From positions 1 through 5,339 of the forward strand of contig CALFYB010000448.1 in the NCBI GenBank assembly GCA_937952995.1: a stretch of 5,339 bases of DNA, given 5' to 3'. A model generated the notes under the pieces. That model saw nothing but the letters and a program-made list of their open reading frames with translations. It had not been told where the DNA came from and ran no database searches. The first letter of the stretch is position 1. Every line of letters starts with the position of its first letter. This stretch comes from an uncultured Caulobacteraceae bacterium. GTDB taxonomy: Bacteria > Pseudomonadota > Alphaproteobacteria > Caulobacterales > Caulobacteraceae. The position numbers were made by a program, and so were the translations under genes. Of this stretch, positions 1 through 5,339 are shown piece after piece.

Positions 1-1
1 G

Positions 2-166
2 GATGCCTATCCGGACACCGTGCTTCCCGCCCACGTTATCGCCAAGATCCCTACCGCCAGCCGCGACAAGGCGACTGTTCGGGTTCGCATCGGCTTTGAC
101 GGCAAAGACGTCCGCATCCTTCCCGAGATGGCCGTGAAGGTCACCTTCCTCGACTCCAAATCTTAG
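2..166 (+). CDS. Periplasmic adaptor (membrane fusion) protein of HlyD/MacA type, C-terminal fragment
   Basis: This is the last 54 codons of a gene that enters from the left edge and ends at TAG 164-166. The visible protein starts DAYPDTVLPAHVIAKIPTAS and continues with KATVRVRIGFD, then ILPEMAVKVTFLD. The pattern of a beta-strand exit, 'ATV.VRI.F', and 'ILP-M-VKV-F' near the end is what the final beta-barrel/membrane-proximal domain of periplasmic adaptor subunits looks like. In known tripartite systems such proteins are anchored in the inner membrane and bridge the inner-membrane transporter and an outer-membrane channel. The N-terminal anchor, hairpin and lipoyl domain lie outside the window and cannot be checked. 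It sits 21 bases before the ABC ATPase on the same strand, so it most likely serves that ABC exporter and not the RND pump on the opposite strand. The family assignment is from remembered sequence style on a short fragment, so the exact subfamily is open. Confidence 0.8.
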   Translation, partial: DAYPDTVLPAHVIAKIPTASRDKATVRVRIGFDGKDVRILPEMAVKVTFLDSKS

Positions 167-173
167 ACCGACC

Positions 174-184
174 GATAGGACCCC
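174..184 (+). repeat. 11-base block GATAGGACCCC, copy 1
   Basis: Exact match to 2033-2043. Both copies stand directly before a start codon and contain the Shine-Dalgarno AGGA. In copy 1 the block lies wholly in the gap between the adaptor stop and the ATPase start. Confidence 0.6.
177..180 (+). promoter_or_regulatory. Shine-Dalgarno of the ABC ATPase gene
   Basis: AGGA ends seven bases before ATG 188 and supports that start. It lies inside the block GATAGGACCCC (174-184), which recurs exactly in front of permease B (2033-2043). The 21-base gap after the adaptor stop has no room for a promoter, so the gene is read from the adaptor transcript. Confidence 0.65.
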
Positions 185-187
185 GAC

Positions 188-871
188 ATGAGCGCCCTGA
201 TCCAGCTAAAGAATGTCAAAAAGACCTATAAGCGCGGCAAGGAAAGCATCACCATCTTCGATGGTTTGAACCTGACCATCGAACAGGGCGATTTCGTCGC
301 CATCATGGGCCCCTCGGGCTCGGGTAAGACCACCCTGCTCAACCTGCTCGGCGGCACGGACCGCAGCGACAGCGGCGAGATCAATTTCGATGGCGAGCGG
401 ATCGACGGCTATAATGAGGGCCAACTGGCCGCTTGGCGGGCCCGCAGTGTTGGCTTCATTTTCCAGTTCTATAATTTGATGCCGGTGCTCAATGCCGCTC
501 AGAATGTCGAGCTGCCTCTGATGCTGACCAAGCTGCCGGCCAGCAAGCGCCGCGCCAATGTCGAGACGGCGCTCAAGATTGTCGGCCTGTGGGACCGAGC
601 CAAACACAAGCCCAAGGAACTGTCCGGCGGCCAGCAGCAGCGCGTCGCTATCGCCCGGGCCATCGTCTCAGACCCCAAGTTCCTGCTTTGCGATGAGCCA
701 ACCGGCGATCTGGACCGGACCACGGCCAACGATATTCTTGGCACACTGCAACAGCTCAATCAGGAGCTCGGCAAGACCATCGTCATGGTTACGCACGACC
801 CCGAAGCGGCTCGCTTTGCCAAGCGCACCCTGCATCTGGACAAGGGCGTCTTTGCTGAGGTCACCGCATGA
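188..871 (+). CDS. ABC transporter ATP-binding protein (MacB/LolD-type exporter ATPase)
   Basis: Stand-alone nucleotide-binding protein of 227 aa, the usual length for the LolD/MacB ATPase class. It would hydrolyse ATP at the cytoplasmic face to drive the two permeases encoded directly after it. All catalytic motifs are present in order: aromatic A-loop Y14, Walker A GPSGSGKT (41-48, K47), Q-loop Q93 in FIFQFYNLMP, signature LSGGQ (145-149) followed by QQR, Walker B FLLCDE (165-170) with catalytic E170, D-loop GDLD (173-176) and switch H203 in VTHD. 'FQFYNLMPVLNAAQNVELP' after the Q-loop and 'DEPTGDLD' are typical of this class, which acts with FtsX-like permeases and mostly moves substrates from the membrane or periplasm, not from the cytoplasm. 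The start at ATG 188 is supported by AGGA seven bases upstream and by the ordinary N-terminus. The stop overlaps the start of permease A (ATGA, 868-871), which suggests translational coupling. The family is secure; the substrate is unknown, and there is no histidine kinase or response regulator in view to suggest a BceAB-type peptide sensor. Confidence 0.95.
   Translation: MSALIQLKNVKKTYKRGKESITIFDGLNLTIEQGDFVAIMGPSGSGKTTLLNLLGGTDRSDSGEINFDGERIDGYNEGQLAAWRARSVGFIFQFYNLMPVLNAAQNVELPLMLTKLPASKRRANVETALKIVGLWDRAKHKPKELSGGQQQRVAIARAIVSDPKFLLCDEPTGDLDRTTANDILGTLQQLNQELGKTIVMVTHDPEAARFAKRTLHLDKGVFAEVTA
857..860 (+). promoter_or_regulatory. Shine-Dalgarno of permease A, inside the ATPase gene
   Basis: GAGG lies within the last codons of the ATPase gene, seven bases before ATG 868. 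Together with the ATGA overlap it favours this start and allows either re-initiation or fresh loading of ribosomes. Confidence 0.5.
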
Positions 872-2037
872 CCGACCTCGATCTGGTTTGGAAAAACCTC
901 TTTCGAAAGCCGCTGCGGACCATCCTGCTGACGGTTTCGATCTTTATGGCCTTTTTGATCTTCGGCATCTTAACCAGCCTCAATGTGGCGCTGGATCGGG
1001 GATCGGAGTCGGGCTCAGCCAGCAATCGTTTGGTGGTCTCCAACAAGATCAACTTCACCCAGTCCATGCCCTATGCCTACATTAACCGGGTCGCAGCCGT
1101 ACCTGGCGTGACGGCGGTCACCTATCAAAACTGGTTTGGAGCCTATTATCAGGATCAGAGGACCAGCCGGTTCGTCGGGTTTGCTGTTGATCCTGAGACC
1201 TATATGGCCATCTTCCGCGACGATGCGCGCCTGACAGACGCTGAACGTCAGGCCTTCTTGTCGGAACGCACCGGGGTCATTGTCGGCAAGAGCCTTGCGG
1301 ACCGTTATGGCTGGAAGGTCGGTCAAACCATCCCCATCAGCTCCAACATCTATAGTCAGGCCAATGGTCGGCGCAGTTGGGACATGAAAATCAGTGGCAT
1401 CTTTACCGGTGCCAAACCGACCGACCCCACCACGGCCATCTATTTCCATTATGACTATATGAACGAGACCATCACCTTTGGCCGCGATCAGGTGGGCACC
1501 ATCACGGTGGTGACGGCCTCGCCCGACCAGAATGATCAGGTGGCCAAGGCCATTGACGCCAACTTTGCCAACTCTCCCGCCGAGACATCGACCGTCGATG
1601 AAAAGACCTTCAGCCGGGCCTTCTTGAAACAGGCGGGCGATTTGAACTTCATCGTCACCATGGTGGTCTCTGCTGCGTTCGCCGCCATCTTGATGATTGT
1701 CTCGACGACCTTGGTGTCGGCTATGCGCGAGCGGACCAAAGAGATCGGGGTCATGAAGACCCTCGGCTTCTCCAGCCCCCGCGTGTTGCGCATGGTGCTG
1801 GGTGAGGCGGTGCTTCTGTCCAGCCTCGGCGCTGTGCTTGGGCTGGGGACTTCAGCGTTCATCCTGAAGGGGCTATCCAAATCGCCGGTTGGAGCGAGCT
1901 TTGGCGACCTGTCCATGTCGCCAGTGGTGGCGCTGTCGGGCCTAGCGCTGGCCGTCAGCTTGGGTCTGGTCACCGGTGCTGTCCCGGCCCTTTCGGCCCT
2001 GCGGATGAGCATCATCGAAGCCTTGAATCGCGGATAG
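868..2037 (+). CDS. ABC transporter permease A, FtsX/MacB-like
   Basis: Inner-membrane permease of 389 aa with the four-helix MacB/FtsX layout. A short amphipathic elbow, VWKNLFRKPLRT (about 7-18), leads into TM1 (about 19-42). A periplasmic domain of roughly 218 residues follows (43-260). TM2 (about 261-286), TM3 (309-333) and TM4 (351-378) come at the end. The cytoplasmic segment after TM2, RERTKEIGVMKTLGFS, matches the coupling-helix region by which this family contacts its ATPase. In the periplasmic domain, YQNWFG (86-91) and VDPETY (107-112) resemble a conserved stretch I associate with a common proteobacterial permease family found beside adaptor and ATPase genes; this is from memory. 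The start codon overlaps the ATPase stop. The stop TAG (2035-2037) lies inside the ribosome site of the next permease. By family analogy it transmits ATP-driven motion to the periplasm (mechanotransmission), handing substrate to the adaptor and outer-membrane channel. It probably pairs with permease B, because each has only four helices and a functional unit needs two. Confidence 0.92.
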   Translation: MTDLDLVWKNLFRKPLRTILLTVSIFMAFLIFGILTSLNVALDRGSESGSASNRLVVSNKINFTQSMPYAYINRVAAVPGVTAVTYQNWFGAYYQDQRTSRFVGFAVDPETYMAIFRDDARLTDAERQAFLSERTGVIVGKSLADRYGWKVGQTIPISSNIYSQANGRRSWDMKISGIFTGAKPTDPTTAIYFHYDYMNETITFGRDQVGTITVVTASPDQNDQVAKAIDANFANSPAETSTVDEKTFSRAFLKQAGDLNFIVTMVVSAAFAAILMIVSTTLVSAMRERTKEIGVMKTLGFSSPRVLRMVLGEAVLLSSLGAVLGLGTSAFILKGLSKSPVGASFGDLSMSPVVALSGLALAVSLGLVTGAVPALSALRMSIIEALNRG

Positions 2038-2043
2038 GACCCC
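2033..2043 (+). repeat. 11-base block GATAGGACCCC, copy 2
   Basis: Exact match to 174-184. In this copy the TAG within the block is the stop codon of permease A, and ATG of permease B follows after AGTC. Confidence 0.6.
2036..2039 (+). promoter_or_regulatory. Shine-Dalgarno of permease B overlapping the stop of permease A
   Basis: AGGA shares its first two bases with the TAG stop of permease A and lies eight bases before ATG 2048. A ribosome terminating on permease A would sit over this site, so translation of the two permeases is probably coupled. The surrounding block GATAGGACCCC (2033-2043) is identical to the one before the ATPase gene. Confidence 0.6.
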
Positions 2044-2047
2044 AGTC

Positions 2048-3232
2048 ATGAGTTTGCTCAATCAGACCGGCTCTGTGATCGCCATGAATGTGCGGTCCAT
2101 CCCCCAGCGGCTTTGGATGTCCTTGGCCACGGTCGGCTCGATCGCCCTTGTGGTCGCCGTGCTGCTGGGTTTTCTATCCCTAGCCAATGGCTTCAATCAG
2201 ACGCTTAAGGGCTCCGGCGCACCGGATGTCGCCATTGCCCTGCGTGATGGCTCGGCCGCCGAGCTCAACAGTGTGATCAGCCGCGAACAGATCGACCTTC
2301 TGGCCCAAGGTCCGGGGGTTCGGGCAGGCCCAGATGGTCGTCCGCTCATATCCGCCGAACTGGTGCTGATCGTTGACGGCATCAAGAAGTCCACCGGCAC
2401 CAAGGCCAACATGCCCTTGCGCGGCATTGGTCCGAACGGCCTTCTGGTTCGCCCGCAGGCCAAGATTAGCCAAGGGCGGATGTTCACTCCCGGCTCGAAC
2501 GAGATCGTTGTGGGAGCGGGCCTGTTGCGTGAGTTTTCAGGCTTTGAGCTGGGCAAGACCCTGCGTTTCGGGGCCCAGACCTGGAAGGTTGTCGGGGTGT
2601 TCGAGGCTCCCGGCACCGTCTTTGAATCTGAGCTGTGGGCCGATGCGCCCGTGATCCAGAGCCTGTTTAAGCGCGGCAGCACCTTCCAGACCGCTCGGGT
2701 GGGCTTGACCAGTCCAGCGGCGATGGCGGGCTTTGTGAAATATGTGAAGGACGAGCAGCGCCTGCAGCTGAAGGCTCAAAGCGAGCAGACCTATTTTGCC
2801 GATCAGGCGGAGCGGTCTGGTCTGTTGATCAAATATTTCGGCTGGCCGCTCGGCATCATCATGGCCATCGGCGCGCTCGCGGGGGCCTTGAACACCATGT
2901 ATGCCTCAGTTTCCAGCAGGGCTGCTGAAATCGCGACCTTGCGGGTCATCGGCTTCAGCGGCTTTTCCGCTTTTGTTGGCACCATGGTTGAGGCTCTGGT
3001 CCTGTCGGCTCTCGGAGCCTTGGTCGGCGTCACCATCTGTGCCTTGGGCTTTAATGGCCTCTCCGCCTCGACCTTGGGGGCGGGCTTTACCCAGGTGGCC
3101 TTCAGGCTTCAGATCGGGCCGGACATCATCACCCAGGCCGTGACCTTGGCCCTGATCATCGGCCTGATCGGCGGCATTTTCCCGGGTCTGCGGGCCTCGC
3201 GGCAACGCCCCTTGCTGGCCCTAGCAAGTTAA
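2048..3232 (+). CDS. ABC transporter permease B, FtsX/MacB-like
   Basis: Second inner-membrane permease, 394 aa, with the same plan as permease A but clearly different in sequence. The N-terminal elbow MNVRSIPQRLWMS (about 13-25) and TM1 (about 26-47) are followed by a periplasmic domain of about 218 residues (48-265). TM2 (about 266-288), TM3 (311-335) and TM4 (361-381) follow, then a short basic tail, GLRASRQRPLLALAS. The cytoplasmic stretch after TM2 reads SSRAAEIATLRVIGFSGF. It keeps the E-I and G-F positions of the coupling region but has fewer charges than RERTKEIGVMKTLGFS in permease A. The periplasmic domain holds 'LISAELVLIVDGIKK' and 'GSNEIVVGAGLLREF', the latter resembling the MacB core phrase in which a new state is 'assigned' before 'VG..L'. 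It is the last gene of the plus-strand operon and ends 12 bases before the stop of the opposing RND gene. The likely role is the partner half of a heterodimeric exporter with permease A. ATG 2048 is chosen because of the well-spaced AGGA and the normal N-terminus. Confidence 0.92.
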   Translation: MSLLNQTGSVIAMNVRSIPQRLWMSLATVGSIALVVAVLLGFLSLANGFNQTLKGSGAPDVAIALRDGSAAELNSVISREQIDLLAQGPGVRAGPDGRPLISAELVLIVDGIKKSTGTKANMPLRGIGPNGLLVRPQAKISQGRMFTPGSNEIVVGAGLLREFSGFELGKTLRFGAQTWKVVGVFEAPGTVFESELWADAPVIQSLFKRGSTFQTARVGLTSPAAMAGFVKYVKDEQRLQLKAQSEQTYFADQAERSGLLIKYFGWPLGIIMAIGALAGALNTMYASVSSRAAEIATLRVIGFSGFSAFVGTMVEALVLSALGALVGVTICALGFNGLSASTLGAGFTQVAFRLQIGPDIITQAVTLALIIGLIGGIFPGLRASRQRPLLALAS

Positions 3233-3242
3233 GAAGGGCGGG

Positions 3243-3268
3243 CCCTAGGCGGCGAGAGCCGCCTTGGG
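3243..3268. terminator. Possible bidirectional terminator hairpin between convergent genes
   Basis: AGGCGGC (3247-3253) pairs with GCCGCCT (3258-3264) around a GAGA loop (3254-3257). The stem extends by CCC (3243-3245) with GGG (3266-3268) across a single T-T mismatch. This gives about ten base pairs, nearly all G-C. It sits where both transcripts should end and covers the stop and last codons of the RND gene. The weak point is the tail: there is no run of T on the plus side (TTCTGACCCC follows) and only CTTCTTAA after some GC on the minus side. Part of the repeat also follows from encoding the alanine-rich end AALAA. It could be a Rho-independent terminator of poor quality, or only a hairpin that protects the 3' ends. 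Confidence 0.35.
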
Positions 3269-5339
3269 TTCTGACCCCCTTGCCACTAACCAGTACATAA
3301 CCGGGGTGGCGATCCGGGACAGCAGGGTCGAGGAGACCAGACCGCCGATGATGGCGATGGCCAGCGGCGAATAGAGACCGGACCGCTCAAAGGCCAGAGG
3401 CAAGAGGCCGCCAATCGCCGTGACCGACGTCAGGAGCACGGGTAAGAACCGCACCTCGCCCGCCTTCTCGATGGCCTCGGCCAGCCCGACACCCTCTCGG
3501 TGCAGTTGCTCAGTAAAATCGACCAGCAGGATCGAGTTCTTAATCTCGATACCGATCAGAGCGATAATGCCGATGGTGGCTGTAAAGGACAGGGAATTGC
3601 CGGTCAGCCAAAGGGCGGTGACGGCACCGAACAGGCCAAGCGGAATGATCCCAGCCACGACGATGGCGCTGCGGAAACGGCCAAACTCCAACACCAACAC
3701 GGCCAAGATGCCCAGAACCGCAATCGTGATCGCCGCACCCAATCCAGAGAAGCTTTCAGATTGGGCTTCAGCCTCCCCGCCGAGCGACAGGCTATAGCCC
3801 GGCGGCAGGGGGACCTCTTTCTTGATGCGCGTGAGGGCCTCTGCTGTGACCTTTGATGTCAGGGCTCCGGTCTGGGTGTAGGAGACGACCGTGACCTGCC
3901 GAGCTTTTTGATAGCGATCCACCATCGAGGGGCTCGACTGGAGCACAGGACTGGCGATGGCCGAAAGCGGTGTCGCCTGACCCTGGGCGGAGGGAATGTA
4001 GATCTGGTCCAGTGCTGACAGGTCGCTGCGCGCGCCGCTCGCCGTCTGGCTCAGCGGCAGCCTAACCGTGACGGCATAGTCGTCGCCGTCCGCGTCGCGG
4101 AACCTTGCAGCATCCTCGCCCGATAGGGCTAAGCGGACGACACGGCGCGCGAGCCCGGCGGGAATGCCGAGCGCTGCGGCCTTGTCGGCGTCAATGCCAA
4201 GATTAAGGTCGGTCCGGTCAATGCGTACGGGGTTGATCACATCGCGGGTACCTGGCGTGTCGTTCAGGACCTTTTCGACTCGAGCGGCGAGGGCCTTTAG
4301 CACCAGCAAATCATCGCCCTTGAGGCGCACTGCGATGGGGGCGTCGATGGGCGGGCCATTGCTAAAGGTCTTGAGCGTGATGCGCGTGCCCGGATAGAGG
4401 GCAAATTCTTTGCGTAGGCCGTCCACGATCTTTTCGCTCTTGCCCGGCTGCCAAGCCTTGAGCGACACAAAGACCTCGGCATAGGAGGGGCTATTGGCCG
4501 ATTGGATCTCATTATAGAAAATCTGCGGATTGCCGCGTCCCAGATTGGAGGCGAACCATACGACCTCTGGCACCTTGGCCAGCTTGGCCTCTACATATTT
4601 CAGGGCTTCGTCCGTGCGGGTCTGAACCGCACCATCCGGCAGTTCGATCCGGACGAGGAATTGAGGCGTTTCGGCAGGCGGAAACAGGCTCGAGCCGATG
4701 GCTTTAAGCATCGGGAAGCTGAGCAGGCAGATGGCCATAATGACGCCCAGCGCGCGCCAGGGTTTGGCCAGCGCCCCGTGCAGAATGGGGCGGTAGAAGG
4801 TCTGGATGCCGCTATTGACGGCCTGTAGGAGGCGATTGCCCTCGGCGGCCTCATGTTTTGGCAACATCCGGCTGGCGAGGAAGGGAATGATGGTCAAGGA
4901 GACGATGAAGGACGCCCCGACCGTACAGAACACAGCCACTGGCAAGGAGCGCGTATAGGCTCCAGCGCCGCCCGGCAGGGCCATAAGCGGCAAGAAGGCC
5001 AGCATCAGGCACGCGGTGCAACCGACAACCGCGAGGGCGATCTGGCCCGTCCCATTGATGGCGGCGGTGGTGCGGTCCTCACCCTCGCGCAGACGCCGGG
5101 CAATATTTTCAGTGACCACAATGGAGTCATCGACCAACAGCCCCAGAGCCAGAATGAACCCGGCGATGGAGAGCTGGTTGAGGTTAAAGCCAAACAGCTT
5201 CAGCACCATCACGCCGATCAGCAAGGACAAGGGGATCGAGATCATCACCACCAGTCCCGCGCGAAAGCCGAGCGGCAAAAGGGTGATCAGCACCAAGGCC
5301 ACGGCGATGGCAAAGTCGCGATAGAGATTGTGCAGGCGG
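3245..5339 (-). CDS. RND efflux transporter permease (AcrB-like), N-terminus beyond window
   Basis: Proton-driven inner-membrane pump. 697 residues are visible, numbered here from the first full codon at 5338. The frame stays open to the edge (RLHNLYRDFAIAV...), so roughly the first 335-340 residues are missing by comparison with AcrB: TM1 and the first porter subdomains. Visible order: TM2 (10-24), TM3 (29-48), TM4 (55-77) with LLVDDSIVVTEN, TM5 (101-121), TM6 (132-154), TM7 (196-214), FPPAE at the start of the second periplasmic region (about 219-530), TM8 (533-551), TM9 (557-577), TM10 (583-607) with GIEIKNSILLVDF, TM11 (630-649) and TM12 (658-684). D70, D71, K600, R630 and T637 line up, from memory of AcrB, with D407, D408, K940, R971 and T978, the proton relay, so the pump looks active. 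The periplasmic part has GGEAEAQSESF just before TM8, as is usual in the family. The stop is TAG at 3247-3245. The substrate class (drug, metal or other) cannot be read from this. Its adaptor gene would be expected beyond the right edge. Confidence 0.95.
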   Translation of the reverse strand, partial: RLHNLYRDFAIAVALVLITLLPLGFRAGLVVMISIPLSLLIGVMVLKLFGFNLNQLSIAGFILALGLLVDDSIVVTENIARRLREGEDRTTAAINGTGQIALAVVGCTACLMLAFLPLMALPGGAGAYTRSLPVAVFCTVGASFIVSLTIIPFLASRMLPKHEAAEGNRLLQAVNSGIQTFYRPILHGALAKPWRALGVIMAICLLSFPMLKAIGSSLFPPAETPQFLVRIELPDGAVQTRTDEALKYVEAKLAKVPEVVWFASNLGRGNPQIFYNEIQSANSPSYAEVFVSLKAWQPGKSEKIVDGLRKEFALYPGTRITLKTFSNGPPIDAPIAVRLKGDDLLVLKALAARVEKVLNDTPGTRDVINPVRIDRTDLNLGIDADKAAALGIPAGLARRVVRLALSGEDAARFRDADGDDYAVTVRLPLSQTASGARSDLSALDQIYIPSAQGQATPLSAIASPVLQSSPSMVDRYQKARQVTVVSYTQTGALTSKVTAEALTRIKKEVPLPPGYSLSLGGEAEAQSESFSGLGAAITIAVLGILAVLVLEFGRFRSAIVVAGIIPLGLFGAVTALWLTGNSLSFTATIGIIALIGIEIKNSILLVDFTEQLHREGVGLAEAIEKAGEVRFLPVLLTSVTAIGGLLPLAFERSGLYSPLAIAIIGGLVSSTLLSRIATPVMYWLVARGSEPKAALAA

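Noticed and set aside
558..1085. 175-codon plus-strand frame spanning the ATPase/permease A junction
   Set aside because: It is out of frame with two well-supported genes whose motifs run continuously through this region. The product is R/S/P-rich and unrecognisable.
1536..2015. 159-codon open frame antisense to the end of permease A
   Set aside because: It mirrors a GC-rich membrane gene, its product is low-complexity and family-free, and no ribosome site or independent context supports it. The sense gene has clear helices and a coupling motif.
2197..2682. 161-codon open frame antisense to permease B
   Set aside because: The product is rich in R, P and S with no recognisable domain, as expected for a frame shadow in high-GC DNA.
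188..3232. Identity as LolCDE lipoprotein releasing system, or as FtsEX
   Set aside because: An adaptor precedes the ATPase, the gene order is ATPase-permease-permease, and no neighbouring lipoprotein chaperone or division gene is seen. FtsX also has a much smaller periplasmic domain.
3500..3856. Plus-strand frames of 118-125 codons opposite the RND gene
   Set aside because: These are antisense shadows of conserved TM8-TM10 coding sequence, with no motif and no initiation signal.
5300..5302. GTG as the start of the RND gene
   Set aside because: The frame stays open upstream to the window edge and the extra residues (RLHNLYRDFAIA) fit the family just before TM2. A start here would remove TM1 and much of the porter domain, so the gene is simply cut by the edge.

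Overview
The window shows two drug/solute-export type loci that meet tail to tail. It is coding almost from end to end, with only 21, 10 and 12 bases between adjacent reading frames. The DNA is GC-rich (about 60% by eye) and the codons are strongly GC-biased. The protein families point to a Gram-negative host, because periplasmic adaptor and RND pump proteins need two membranes. An alphaproteobacterium is the best guess (something like Caulobacterales), but this rests on style and not on a marker gene.

Positions 2-3232, plus strand: the 3' end of an operon. It runs periplasmic adaptor (HlyD/MacA-type, last 54 residues only), ABC ATPase (227 aa), FtsX/MacB-like permease A (389 aa), FtsX/MacB-like permease B (394 aa). 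The ATPase and permease A overlap by four bases (ATGA). Permease B follows ten bases later, and its Shine-Dalgarno sequence shares bases with the stop codon of permease A. The gene set describes an ABC-type tripartite exporter. A cytoplasmic ATPase would power a pair of non-identical four-helix permeases, and the adaptor would connect them to an outer-membrane channel that is not in the window. It resembles MacAB, except that the ATPase is a separate protein and the permease is probably a heterodimer.

Positions 3245-5339, minus strand: the C-terminal two thirds (697 residues) of an RND-family efflux permease. Its start lies beyond the right edge. It begins in the region of AcrB transmembrane helix 2 and is intact to its stop. 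The charged residues of the proton relay appear to be conserved. Its own adaptor is expected beyond the right edge but cannot be seen.

Between the two loci the stop codons are 12 bases apart. A GC-rich hairpin overlaps the last codons of the RND gene and may terminate transcription in one or both directions. No RNA genes, mobile elements, CRISPR arrays or internal promoters were found. I see no clearly undescribed system. The most notable points are the split, probably heteromeric ABC permease, the packed convergent arrangement of an ABC exporter and an RND exporter, and a repeated 11-base translation-initiation block.
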